In this document: in pieces, positions 1-9,021 of the stretch | Position numbering within the stretch: the first letter of the stretch is position 1 | Layout of the letters: each line of letters opens with the position of its first letter | Assembly (NCBI RefSeq): GCF_033807715.1 | Contig: NC_084599.1 | Location: 2,138,501 to 2,202,500, forward strand | DNA: 64,000 bases | Reading direction: 5' to 3' | From: Cololabis saira | Lineage: Eukaryota; Chordata; Actinopteri; Beloniformes; Belonidae | Program-made: the position numbers and the translations under genes | The notes under the pieces: generated by a model | Database searches by the model: none | Told to the model about the DNA's origin: nothing | The model's input: the letters and a program-made list of their open reading frames with translations, nothing else

Positions 1-120
1 CCGCCCCTCTCCCACCGGCTCGTTCATGGTGACGGCAGCATTCGCTCCCTCTCCCACTTATTGATGTGACATTATTATTTTTCCTTGCAGTTATTTTTTT
101 CTTTTTTCTTTTCTCATAGC

Positions 121-560
121 CGTGGTGACAGCAGCGTGGCCGCTCCCCTCTCCCGCCAGCATATTGGTGGTTGACGGCAGCGTACTTGCTGTGGTGACGG
201 CAGCATTTCCGCTCCCCTCTCCCACTGACACATCCGTGCTGGCGGTAGCGTGGCCGCTCCCCTCTCCCGCCGGCATATTGGTGGTGACGGCAACGTGCTC
301 GCTGTGGTGACGGCAGCGTTTCCGCTCCCCTCTCCCACTGACACATCCGTGCTGACGGGAGCGTGGCCGCTCCCCTCTCCCGCCGGCATATTGGTGGTGA
401 TGGCAGCGTGCTTGCTGTGGTGACGGCAACGTTTCCGCTCCCCTCTCCCACCGACACCTACGTGGTGACGGCAGCGCGTCCGCTCCCCTCTTCCACGATA
501 CATCCGTGGTCCAGCACATCCGTGGTGACGGCAGCGTGTCCGCTCCCTCTCCCACCGGTC
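121..560 (+). repeat. minisatellite in the DIRS 5' region, about 113-bp units
   Basis: A GC-rich block with recurrent GTGGTGACGGCAGCG and CCGCTCCCCTCTCCC motifs repeats at about 113 bp; matching segments start at 134, 248 and 361. Each unit itself contains shorter 35-40 bp sub-repeats, and the last units near 460-560 are shorter. It directly precedes the gag-like ORF and is probably the untranslated leader of the retrotransposon. The long open frames through it on both strands follow from the repeat composition and are not taken as genes. Confidence 0.8.
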
Positions 561-566
561 GCTGTG

Positions 567-1481
567 ATGGAGCGTTCATGCCCAGGGTGCATGGCCGCCC
601 TGGATCCTGCGGATGACCAGGACCTCTGCGTGTCGTGCCTGGGCCCTGAGCAGCCGGAGCCGTCGGCCAGCCTCCCCTCATCCCGATCGGCGAAGAGAGT
701 GGTGGGGGCCCCCAAACGACGGCGGATGACGAGCCAGCTCTCCTCTAAGGTTGATCGCTTGGCCGCCGACATGGAGCAGATGAAGGCGCTCCTCCTCAAT
801 CTGCCCTCCATTGCAGCATTGATAGTGGCTCCTGATGAGGCTCTGAAGCCAGATCCCAAGTGCCCCTCTACCCAGTGTAGGGTTACTGATGGGCATATTT
901 GTAAGGCTTATGACACAGCGGCGCGCATCGGCCGGCTGGGGAACACCCTTTCTCATCTGCTACTGGCTCTCTCCACCTCCCTGCAGGATGCACAGGTGGA
1001 TGATTCCACACGGGACTTGTGTGATGTGTCCCTACAGGCTTTTGCCTCCCAGACGAGGGAGCTGGGGCGGCTGATGTCCACCCTGGTGCACACCCGCCGT
1101 TATGTCTGGCTGGCGCAGTCACCCCTTACGGAGACTGCTCGTAGGGTTCTTCGCCAGGCACCGGCAGAACCAGGGGAGCTGTTTGGGGCAACTGCCCTGG
1201 AAGCTCTGAACCGCACCGCCCTGGCCGATGAGACCAGGAAGCGACTGGTGCACCTTCATAGGAGGGCTCCTGCTTCCAGTACACCGAGGGGCCCTTTGTC
1301 CGCCCCTGGACGTCGCCCCCAGCCACCTGCCCGCAGGAGCCAGCGCAGCTCCCAACGGCCCGTTGGACAGCCTGCCGGGGGCTTTCGACCCCCTGTGCGC
1401 GGACCGCCCCAGCAGCGTTGGGGTGTTGGCCTCGACCATAGCCCCTCCGACACGTCCAGAGGCCGGGGGAGACGGCGCTAG
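567..1481 (+). CDS. gag-like ORF of the DIRS element
   Basis: A 304-codon ORF begins at ATG 567, just after the minisatellite; an in-frame extension runs upstream into the repeat but is not favoured as the start. The N-terminus has clustered cysteines (CPGC near residue 5 and CVSC near residue 24) that could form a small zinc-binding knuckle. A basic stretch with KRRR follows, then a helix-rich middle. The C-terminus is rich in Arg, Pro and Gln and ends RGRGRRR, as expected for nucleic-acid binding. The probable role is packaging of element RNA in cytoplasmic particles. The frame ends at TAG 1479-1481, shortly before pol. Function is inferred from position and composition, because gag of this group is poorly conserved. 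Confidence 0.6.
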   Translation: MERSCPGCMAALDPADDQDLCVSCLGPEQPEPSASLPSSRSAKRVVGAPKRRRMTSQLSSKVDRLAADMEQMKALLLNLPSIAALIVAPDEALKPDPKCPSTQCRVTDGHICKAYDTAARIGRLGNTLSHLLLALSTSLQDAQVDDSTRDLCDVSLQAFASQTRELGRLMSTLVHTRRYVWLAQSPLTETARRVLRQAPAEPGELFGATALEALNRTALADETRKRLVHLHRRAPASSTPRGPLSAPGRRPQPPARRSQRSSQRPVGQPAGGFRPPVRGPPQQRWGVGLDHSPSDTSRGRGRRR

Positions 1482-1553
1482 GGCCACGGGGCCGGTCGTC
1501 GGCTGCTTTTCCCAGCAGCAGCTCAGTCACTGGGCTGCCTGCTCATCGGACCC

Positions 1554-2340
1554 TTGGCTTGGACTCAGGAGTTATCCGTCCTGCTGGCCAAGGGCGCCAT
1601 TGTGCCGGTAGACCCCCTGCTGCAGCCCTGGGGGTTCTACTCAACCTACTTTCTTGTCAGCAAGAAAGACGGCAGCCTTCGTCCCATCTTGGACCTGAGA
1701 GGCCTCAACGGGTACATGAAGGCCCTGCCCTTCCGGATGCTGACCACAGCAGATGTTCTGCGTGCGGTCGGTCAGGGGGAGTGGTTTACGACCGTGGATC
1801 TACAGGACGCTTACTTTCACGTGCCTATTGCGGCACAGCACCAGCGGTTCCTGAGGTTCGCCTATCAGGACCGCCATTACCAGTTCAGGGTGCTCCCGTT
1901 CGGGCTCTCCCTGTCTCCAAGAGTTTTCACCAGGTGCGTGGCGGCAGCCCTCGCTCCCCTGCAGGCACAGGGTATGAAGGTTCTGCCGTACCTGGACGAC
2001 TGGCTGATATGCGCGCCGTCCCGAGAACAAGTGGTGGCAGACACGGCCCTCCTTTTGTCGCATGTGGCCAAACTAGGGCTCACAGTGAACAGAGGGAAGA
2101 GCTGTCTGGCTCCCTCCCAGCGAGTCGCCTACTTGGGATTGGTACTCGACTCAGTGACCATGAGGGTCTGTCTCTCACCGCGGCGTGTGAGCGACATCCT
2201 GCGGCTCCTCCCCTGATTCAGGAGGGGCAGACGGCTGCCTTACGTCCAGTTCCTGCAGCTTTTGGGCAAATTAACAGCCGCCTCGGCTGTTGTGCCTCTG
2301 GGCCTGCTGACGCTACGCCCCCTGCAGATGTGCCTGAACA
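1554..2340 (+). pseudogene. DIRS pol, reverse transcriptase part
   Basis: This frame carries RT fingers and palm: DGSLRPILDLRGLN, the first catalytic aspartate in FTTVDLQDAYFHVPI, LPFGLSLSPRVF, and the YLDDWLI active-site box. The upstream frame of the same gene (FSQQQLSHWAACSSDPW) lies in another phase and about 35 expected residues before the first RT motif are missing, so there is a deletion plus frame change near 1555. A TGA at 2214-2216 interrupts the frame, but the same frame is open after it down to the LINE insertion at 2341. A CGA-to-TGA change is likely, because neighbouring residues are arginines. Without the LINE, the frame joins exactly to the RNase H frame at 3437. Confidence 0.88.
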
Positions 2341-3004
2341 ATTCAATTCAATTCAATTCAATTCAATTTTATTTATATAGCGTCTAATACAACAGAGTTG
2401 TCTCTAGACGCTTTCCAGAGACCCATACCCAGAACATGACCCCCGAGCAGTTATTACATAAACAATGGCAGGTAAAAACTCCCCTAGTGGGAGAAAAACC
2501 TTAAGCCAAACAGTGGCAAGGAAAAACTCCCCTTTAGGAGGGAAGAAACCTTGAGCAGGACCAGGCTCGTAAGGGGGGACCCTCCTGCCGAGGGCCAGAC
2601 TGGTGGGTCAGGGATGGCAACAGCACAGCAGGCAGGTGGAAGCAGCAACGGGATGACCAGGGGTGGGGACCGCAGGCCAGCACGCAGCTCCCGAAGCTCC
2701 GGCCCAATCATCAAGTCCCAGGTTGGGGTGCAGGGTCGGGGAAGGGTTGAAAAGGGGCAGGGCCAAGGAGAGGAGTCTTGACGGACAAACCTTCTCCCCC
2801 GCCTGCCCGGGCTGTTACCCTGCCCCCCTCACTCCCACGCTGCAGGTTCCGGTGTCCGGCAAAGGATGCTGCAACATGGACAAAAGAGAGAAAAGGGAGG
2901 AGAAGGGGGGGCCAGCACAAGAAACTACAGGAGCGACTCTGACACACTAAAGTTTACACTACCTAGAGATTTACCAACACCAGCAGAGGTTTACTAAACA
3001 CTAA

Positions 3005-3430
3005 CTATAACCCTCCTTCCGGGAGACTGTCACCGCAGATGCCTCCCTCTCGGGATGGGGTGCTGTTTGGCGCGGCTTTACTAAACAGAAAGGTTTTAAG
3101 TTTAGTTTTAAAGGTGGAGGTGGTGTCAGCCTCCTTAACCCAGATTGGAAATTGGTTCCATAGTAGTGGTGCCTGATAGCAGAACGCCCGCCCTCCAAAT
3201 CTACATTTGGATACTCTAAGAACTACGAGTAAACCTGCACTCTGAGAACGGAGAGCTCTGACAGGAACATAAGGCACTATCAGGTCTTGCAAATAATGCG
3301 GAGCTAAGCCGTTTTGGGCTTTATACGCAAGTAATAAAATTTTTAATTGGATTCTGAATTTTACGGGTAACCAATGGAGCGACGCTAACACTGGAGAGAC
3401 GTGGTCTCTCCTGCTGATTCCTGTCAGCAC
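3005..3430 (-). pseudogene. LINE ORF2 C-terminal remnant
   Basis: About 140 codons are open and contain LASLHWLPVKFRIQLKILL and, further on, LLWNQFPIWVKEA and FKTKLKTFLFSKA. This is the characteristic C-terminal region of fish L2/CR1-type LINE proteins downstream of the reverse transcriptase. The catalytic domain is absent because the element is 5'-truncated. The end of the frame runs into the inserted DIRS-like segment at 3015-3076, so the terminal residues are not native LINE sequence. Confidence 0.8.
3015..3076 (+). other. 62-bp patch of DIRS RNase H sequence inside the LINE
   Basis: Positions 3015-3076 match 3566-3627 at 61 of 62 bases; the only difference is A at 3055 against G at 3606. 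The original lies in the RNase H coding region of the DIRS element. The patch sits between two copies of the 11-mer TTTACTAAACA (2990-3000 and 3077-3087), so it is foreign to the LINE. It is in the same orientation as its source, about 550 bp away. Confidence 0.85.
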
Positions 3431-3436
3431 AGAACA

Positions 3437-4326
3437 GCCTTCGCCTGGATGCCGAAAGGCACAGGCACAGGCTGGTCAGGGTGTCGCGGGTGTGTGTCCA
3501 TGCCCTGGCACCCTGGAAAGACAGGGCATTCCTGCTGGGGGGTGTGCCCTTGGGCACTTTCCCCACCTTCCGGGAGACTGTCACCGCAGATGCCTCCCTC
3601 TCGGGGTGGGGTGCTGTTTGGCGCGGCAGGCCTGCCCAAGGGCAGTGGTCTGTGCGGGACCGCACACGCCACATCCATGTGCTGGAGCTCCGTGCTGTAA
3701 ACCTCGCACTCGAGCACTTTTTGCCTCACCTATCGGGGGGGCACGTACTGGTTCGGTCAGACATTATGTCCGCTGTCTCCCAGATCAACCACCAGGGGGG
3801 AACCAGGTCTGCACAGCTGCTGCGGGTGTCCTGGGGGCTTCTGACATGGGCCGCTCCTCGCCTCCTCTGGCTGCGGGCGATGTACCTGCCAGGGGACAGG
3901 AATCAGGTGGCGGACTTCCTGTCCCGACACAAGCCTCTCCCGGGAGAGTGGCGGCTTAATCCGGAGTTAGTGGGGATGATTTGGGTCCTCTTCGGCAGGG
4001 CGGTGGTGGACCTCTTCGCCTCGGGCGTCTCGGCTCACTGCCCCCTCTGGTTCTCCTGGACTGAGGAGACCAGTCCTCTGGGTCAGGATGCCCTAGGGCA
4101 CGAGTGGCCCGACGGGCTCCTATACGCGTTCCCCCCACTCCCTTTGATCCTGCCGACGTTGCAGAGGGTCCTCCAGAGAGGTCACAGGCTCCTCTTGGTG
4201 GCCCCCTTCTGGCCGGGGAAACCGTGGTTCCCACTATTCCGGAGGCTCTGCTGCGACACGCCATGGCATCCTGACCCCCGTCGCCTTCAACTCTGGGTCT
4301 GGCCACTGCAGGGCCCGACCCGTTAG
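3437..4326 (+). pseudogene. DIRS pol, RNase H and methyltransferase-like part
   Basis: The frame continues the RT across the LINE insertion. RNase H motifs are TADASLSGWGAVW (first Asp), LELRAVNLAL (Glu), VRSDIMSAVSQIN (Asp) and GDRNQVADFLSR. The following segment, VDLFASGVSAHCPLWFSW through DALGHEW, LLYAFPPLPLI and LLVAPFWPGKPWFPLF, is the DAM-like methyltransferase region found after RNase H in DIRS elements. RNase H removes the RNA template; the role of the methyltransferase-like part is not established. The frame ends with TAG at 4324-4326, at the beginning of the recombinase frame. No stop lies between 3437 and 4323, so this part is intact although the gene is not. Confidence 0.87.
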
Positions 4327-5346
4327 TGTCAAGCTGTACTGAGCCCGTCAGGGCTACCATCTTGAACGCCCGTGCGCCCTCCAACCGCCTCCAGTATGAG
4401 TGCAAGTGGAGGACATTCTCTGCCTGGTGTGCGGACAGGGCAGAGGACCCTATGCTTTGCCCTGTGGCCACGATCCTGGAGTTCCTTCAGTCCCTCCTGG
4501 ATGATGGCCGTGCTCAGTCCACCTTAAGGGTGTACGTGGCGGCCATTTCATCACGACATGCCCTGGTCGAGAATGCCACCGTGGGGTGCCACCGGCTGGT
4601 TTCTCTCTTTCTTAGGGGGGCTCTGAGGCTGCGCCCCCCGAGGACCCCAACGGCCCCGGTGTGGGACCGTCTATGGTGCTAGGTGCCCTCTCTTCTCCAC
4701 CTTTTGAGCCCTTGGCCCAGGTGGACCTGAAGTGGCTTTCTATGAAGACGGCTTTTCTCCTGGCTATGACGTCAGCAAAGCGGGTCAGTGAGTTACATGC
4801 CCTGTCAGTCAGCGGCTACTGCCTGAGGTGGAACCCCGATGGCTCAGGGGTTACGTTGTGGCCGAACGTGGCGTTCCTGCCCAAGGTCCTGCCGCGCGAT
4901 CATGCTAATCGGCCTATCCAGCTTGCCCGGTTCGACCCCGAGCCTGCGGAGGGTGGGCCAAGCCCTTTGTGCCCCGTACGGGCCCTTGCTGCTTATGTTG
5001 CTGCCACCGCGCCTGTGCGACGGTCGGAGCAGCTTTTTATCTGTCATGGTGGCCCTAACAGGGGGCGTGCTATTTCTAGACAGCGCCTGTCCCACTGGGT
5101 GGTGGACACCATCGAGCACGCCTACAGGGCCAGTGGCCGCCCCTTACCAGTAAGGGTGAGGTGCCACTCGACCAGAAGCGTCGCAGCTTCTTGGCTGCCC
5201 TGAAGGGGGTGCCTCTGGAGGACATCTGCACAGTGGCTTCGTGGACGTCGCCGGACACGTTCTCCAGATTTTACCGGATAAATGTCGCCACTCCGCAACC
5301 ATTGGGCATGGTTCTACTCCCGGGTCCTTCTGCCCCTGGTCAGTGA
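4326..5346 (+). pseudogene. DIRS tyrosine recombinase, two frameshifts
   Basis: Three overlapping frames together form a recombinase: 4326-4682 (N-terminal SAM-like core-binding part, NRLQYECKWRTFSAWC), about 4665-5203 (catalytic part) and 5161-5346 (C-terminus). The catalytic residues are visible: first Arg in SAKRVSELHAL, the H-x-x-R box in CHSTRSVAASW, and the nucleophile Tyr in FSRFYRINV. The frame is lost once near 4665 and again near 5190, where one G appears to be missing after the TGG of VAASW. The enzyme integrates a circular DNA copy without target duplication; this copy cannot be expressed as one protein. Confidence 0.88.
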
Positions 5347-5388
5347 GGTAAGTGACCGGGATTCTTCGTGACATTGTTGGTATTCGTC

Positions 5389-5720
5389 ATCCAGTGCTTA
5401 CAGCACCGCCTGGCGGTCAGTAGGGACGAAATAGAACGAAAGTTACGCCTGTAACTACGGTTCTATGAGTCCCAGATGACCGCCAGGCCTGCCGGTCACT
5501 CTGAATCCTCGTGCTCTCACGAGAAGATTCTAGGAGTCGATCCCATGCTTGACGCCGGAAGTTATACCCCTTCCGGGGGTCATGCAGGGGTCACGGGTGA
5601 CTTGACATTGTTGGTATTGTACTCGACATGCGCATGCGCAAGGGGAGATATCCAGTGCTTACAGCACCGCCTGGCGGTCATCAGGGACTCATAGAACCGT
5701 AGTTACAGGCGTAACTTTCG
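5389..5720 (+). repeat. DIRS right-end direct and inverted repeats
   Basis: A 31-bp direct repeat, beginning ATCCAGTGCTTACAGCACC, occurs at 5389-5419 and 5650-5680. An inverted repeat pairs 5437-5473 perfectly with 5684-5720, and with small gaps it extends to about 5489 and 5667. The shared core reads GTTACGCCTGTAACTACGG. In DIRS elements such repeats provide the template for regenerating termini during circle formation. The element is taken to end at about 5720, after GTTACAGGCGTAACTTTCG. Confidence 0.8.
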
Positions 5721-6133
5721 TTTTTCAGCATACTGTCTAATTTATATTTATATTTTCTAAAGCTACAGATTGATTTGTCTTTTTTTTTTTAAAGACTGAG
5801 TGACTGACATAATCATTATTGTTACAAGGTGGACATTATCAAAAATAGATGGAATGTTTGTTGTTGCACCTCATCATGCTATCTGTTATTAGATTCAGAA
5901 ACTGGTTCAAACATGCATTGAATGATTTGAAGAGTTTAGGTCATGTCTCATGACATGTGTCACACACACACAATTGAGTCCAATGTATTTATTTTCAGGA
6001 AAATACCCTCCCCATAATTATTTCTCCGAGAAATAATTTTAAGCTTTTCAAATTAAACTGCACATAAAGGGTTAAATACCAGATAATTAAATTTAGTTGA
6101 CCAAAATGGAGCATATAGAGCATCTTTAAAGAT
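5721..6133. other. unassigned AT-rich spacer
   Basis: No gene, repeat family or secondary structure is recognised. The stretch is AT-rich with short poly-T and poly-A runs and a short CACACA run at 5961-5970. It lies between the DIRS end and the Harbinger-like element. Confidence 0.6.
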
Positions 6134-6136
6134 CTG

Positions 6137-7416
6137 GGGCCTCATTTATAAAGCTTGCTTGCGCACAAAACAAGGCTTGAAAGATGCCCAAGCCACCTTC
6201 TACGCAAAGGTTGGGATTTAAAAAGAAAAAACTAACCGAAAAATCTGCGTATCCCTACGCCAACCCTGACCCTCCCGTAGGAATTTACTTAAGATATAGG
6301 GAACTGGCGACGCAGGCGGTGAGGTATCATGCTCTTAATAATGTCATCACATATCACAACATATTTTAGACTTATAATATAATAGCGCTGATCGTGTCCC
6401 TCTGTGTTTGAAGCTCAGCGTCAGTCAGGACGCTCAGCTGCTGCTGGAGCTGCAGCCGCGGTGAGTGGGTTTGCCACCCGTCCCTTGAAATACGGAATTG
6501 TTACGTAATTGGGAATTAAAAGTTGCGTTCCGTATTGAACCAATACGGAACGCAGTTTATTCCGTATTTCACAAATGTCCCATGCACGTCTGTCACACAC
6601 GCACACACTAGTTAAGCCTAATCATGCCTAAATTATGGTTCCACGTTAAATCGACGCAGGCCTACGCCGTAGGTTACGCGGCGATGCGCACTGTGCAGTG
6701 CGCGTGGCCGCGTAACCTACGGCGTAGGCTCTGCTTCGATTTAACGCAGAACCATAAATCAGCCTTGAGCAGCACTGAGGGGAGAGGGGAGGGGTAGCGG
6801 GGCTGCCGTGCCGTCAGTAGTCTTCGCACAGGGTGTCTTGATGATTTGTAATTACAGGCTGAGCCTACCGTTAGTTCTTAAACTGTACAAAAAAACTGGG
6901 GGGGGGGCATGTCCTCCCTGTTCCAAGTGGAAATTGTGCCCTTGCGCCTCACGGCGTTTTATTTTCACTCGCTTTTAATACTATTTATATACTATTTATA
7001 CTTTTACTGTGACCACCAAATAATGTGGTTTTCCTGCCTCCAACTCATCCACGACATTTCGTTCTCAGTCTCTGTGATATTTAGTGGCACGGTTGCTCGA
7101 CACGTCTCATTCATCCTGACGACCAAACAGGCTGCAGGAAGCCACTGCGCATGCTCAGCAGGCTCATTCATATGCAAATACTACTTTGCACTGCCCATTT
7201 ATGGTAAACAGTGGGCGTGTAGAGGGCGGGATATGAGCCGAATTCAGCTGCGCAACCTTCCAGCTGGATTGTGATTTATAAAGCGAACATTGCGTGCAAG
7301 TGTGCGTGCACAGGGTTTTATAAATCCGGATTTTTTTTTGCACCCGCCATTTTCGGCTTTTGGCTTTACGTGCACTTTTAGTATGAATCCTGCGCACTCT
7401 TTTATAAATGAGGTCC
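6137..7416 (+). mobile_element. Harbinger-like non-autonomous element, copy 1 (1280 bp)
   Basis: The left end reads GGGCCTCATTTATAAAGC and the right end is its inverse with one change (TTTATAAATGAGGTCC). A 3-bp duplication CTG flanks it (6134-6136 and 7417-7419). A CWG target site is what zebrafish Harbinger elements use; this supports, but does not prove, a PIF/Harbinger origin. No transposase ORF is visible, so it would need a partner in trans. A second copy lies in opposite orientation at 27221-28486, with the same ends and the same internal palindrome. Confidence 0.8.
6626..6766. repeat. foldback MITE, family member 1
   Basis: A near-perfect palindrome: the left arm TATGGTTCCACGTTAAATCG and CTACGCCGTAGGTTACGCGG pair with the right arm that ends AACGCAGAACCATAAATCAG. 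Six members of this family occur in the window (also 27875, 41004, 41830, 46596 and 51612). This one and the one at 27875 occupy the same internal position of the Harbinger-like element, so here the palindrome travels with the host element. Confidence 0.8.
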
Positions 7417-7848
7417 CTGAGCTGTGAAGATTTGTTACAAGTGGGGCATTACCATGTCACTGAAAACACTCGTCAACGTTGAGGCTTCAGCAGTAACGAA
7501 AAACCTGTAGCCCATTGTTTCAAGGCTGGTTGTTTTTTGAACGTGCAAGAGATTGTTCATAGTAATGACAACATTTTAAGTAGGGCAATGTCCATCCATC
7601 CATCCGTCCATCCATCCATCCATCCATCCATCCATCCATCCATCGTCCGCCGTTTATCCGTTCCCGGGTCGCGGGGGCAGCAGCCTCAACAGAGATGCTC
7701 AGACTTCCTTCACCCCAGACACTTCCTCCATCTCTTCCTCCAGCTCTTCCTCCACTTCTTCCGAGGGGAGTCCGAGGCGTTCCCAGGCCAGCCGAGAGAC
7801 ATAGTCTCTCCAGTGTGTCCTGGGTCTTCCCCGGGGTCTCCTCCCGGA

Positions 7849-7962
7849 GGGACATGCCTGGAACACCTCCCTACGGAGGAGGGACATGCCTGGAACACCT
7901 CCCTAGGGAGGAGGGACATGCCTGGAACTCCTCCCTAGGGAGGAGGGACATGCCTGGAACTG
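7849..7962 (+). repeat. 32-bp tandem repeat inside the Rex3 ORF
   Basis: Four units of GGAGGGACATGCCTGGAAC followed by a CCTCCCTAGGG-like part occur; GACATGCC starts at 7851, 7883, 7915 and 7947. The 32-bp period is not a multiple of three, so each extra unit shifts the reading frame. The unit derives from the Rex3 codons encoding PREVFQACP on the minus strand. Confidence 0.85.
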
Positions 7963-8671
7963 GAGGAGGCATCCGGTACCGATGCCCAAGCCACCTCAGC
8001 TGACTCCTTTGAATGTGAAGGAGCAGTGGCTCGACTCCCAGCTCCTCCCAGGTGACCGAACTCCTCACCCTATCTCTAAGGGAGTGTCCAGCCACCCTGC
8101 GGAGGAAACTCATCTCGGCCGCTTGTATATGCGATATTGTCCTTTTGGTCACTACCCAAAGTTCATGACCATAGGTGAGGGTAGGTGCGTAGATTGACCG
8201 GTAAATCGAGAGCTTCGCCTTTCGACTCAGCTCCTTCTTCAACACGACGGTCCGGTACATCGACCGCAAAACAGCGGATGCTGCACCGATCCGTCTGTCA
8301 ATCTCCCGCTCCATCGTTCCCTCACTCGTGAACAAGACTCTGAGATACTTGAACTCCTCCACCTGAGGCAGGACTTCTCCACCCACCCGGAGAAGGCATG
8401 CCACCCTTTCCTGGTGGAGAACCATGGCCTCGGTCTTGGAGGTGCTGATTCTCATCCCTGCCGCGTTGCACTGGGCCTCAAACCGCCCCAGCACATGCTG
8501 AAGGTTCCGGTCCAATGAATCCAACAGACAAAGTCGGGATGAAATCCCGACATTCCCAAACCAGATCGCCTCCGGCCCCTGGCTGCGCCTAGAAATCCTG
8601 TCCATAAAAATTATGAACAGAACCGGTGACAAAGGGCAGCCCTGCCGGAGTCCAACATGCACCGGGAACAA
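7871..8671 (-). pseudogene. Rex3 reverse transcriptase, C-terminal half
   Basis: The frame begins in [19 protein letters not shown], the conserved RT box before the active site. The catalytic FADD box is missing: the sequence jumps from [12 protein letters not shown] to [11 protein letters not shown], which indicates an internal deletion. Conserved downstream segments remain: AAGMRISTSKTEAMVL, EEFKYLRVLFTSEG, REIDRRIGAASAVLRSMYR and AEMSFLRRVAGHSLRDRVR, then LRWLGH. Because the active site is gone the copy cannot be functional. Confidence 0.88.
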
Positions 8672-8694
8672 GTCTGACCTACTGCCGGCAATGC

Positions 8695-9021
8695 CAGGAC
8701 CCAGGACATGCTGGAGAGACTATGTCTCTCGGTTGGCCTGGGAACACGTCGGACTCCCCTCGGAAGAGCTGGAGGAAGAGGTGGAGGAAGAGGTGGAGGA
8801 ACAGCTTGAGGAAGAAATGGAGGAAGAGCTGGAGGAAGTGTCTGGAGGAAGAGCTGGAGGAAGAGCTGGAGGAAGAGCTGGAGGAAGTGTCTGGGGTGAA
8901 GGAAGTCTGGGCATCTCTGCTGAGGCTGCTGCCCCCTCGACCCAGGAACGGATAAGCGGCGGACGATGGATGGATGGATGGATGGATGGATGGATGGATG
9001 GATGGATGGATGGATGGATGG
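8695..9021 (+). mobile_element. Rex3-like RTE LINE 3' fragment, plus strand
   Basis: This short 3' fragment encodes [16 protein letters not shown] and, at the end, [17 protein letters not shown] codons, then CGGACGATGGATGGATGG and a long GATG tail to 9021. It starts where the minus-strand copy stops, so two Rex3 fragments meet head to head with tails pointing outward. Confidence 0.85.
8764..8893 (+). repeat. GAGGAAGAGCTG-type codon minisatellite
   Basis: Variants of the 12-bp unit GAGGAAGAGCTG and GAGGAAGAGGTG are tandemly repeated about ten times in the Rex3 3' coding end. The frame encodes Glu-Glu-Leu/Val-Glu strings. The opposite Rex3 copy carries a shorter version at 7715-7765. Confidence 0.8.

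Larger units (their letters stand above)
2341..3431 (-). mobile_element. 5'-truncated L2-clade LINE inserted in DIRS pol
   Basis: On the minus strand the fragment holds the last part of a LINE ORF2, then a 3' UTR with the typical teleost block of repeated AAAACTCCCCT motifs, and ends in a (TTGAA)n-like tail seen on the plus strand as repeated AATTC at 2341-2366. A 5-bp duplication GAACA flanks it (2336-2340 and 3432-3436). Removing the insert plus one duplication restores one continuous DIRS frame, which fixes both boundaries. The 5' truncation is normal for target-primed reverse transcription. The copy also carries the 62-bp DIRS-derived patch at 3015-3076. Confidence 0.85.
1..5720 (+). mobile_element. 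DIRS-like tyrosine-recombinase retrotransposon, decayed
   Basis: The order of coding remnants is a gag-like ORF, reverse transcriptase, RNase H with an adjoining methyltransferase-like domain, and a tyrosine recombinase instead of a DDE integrase. This order and recombinase are diagnostic of DIRS-like elements, which integrate through a circular intermediate. The right end has the complex direct and inverted repeats of the group (see 5389-5720). The left terminus lies outside the window or within the minisatellite at 121-560. The copy is dead: there is a frame break before the RT, a stop at 2214, a LINE insertion at 2341-3431, and two frameshifts in the recombinase. Ngaro is the alternative group, but the methyltransferase-like domain and inverted right-end repeats favour DIRS. 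Confidence 0.88.
7590..8694 (-). mobile_element. Rex3-like RTE LINE, 5'-truncated, minus strand
   Basis: The plus-strand CATC run at 7590-7645 is the GATG tail of the minus-strand element; a GATG-repeat tail is a known mark of teleost Rex3. From there the sequence encodes, on the minus strand, the end of the RTE reverse transcriptase. Truncation is at about 8694, where a second copy in the opposite orientation begins. The ORF contains an internal 32-bp tandem expansion (7849-7962) and an expanded Glu-codon region around 7715-7765. Confidence 0.87.
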
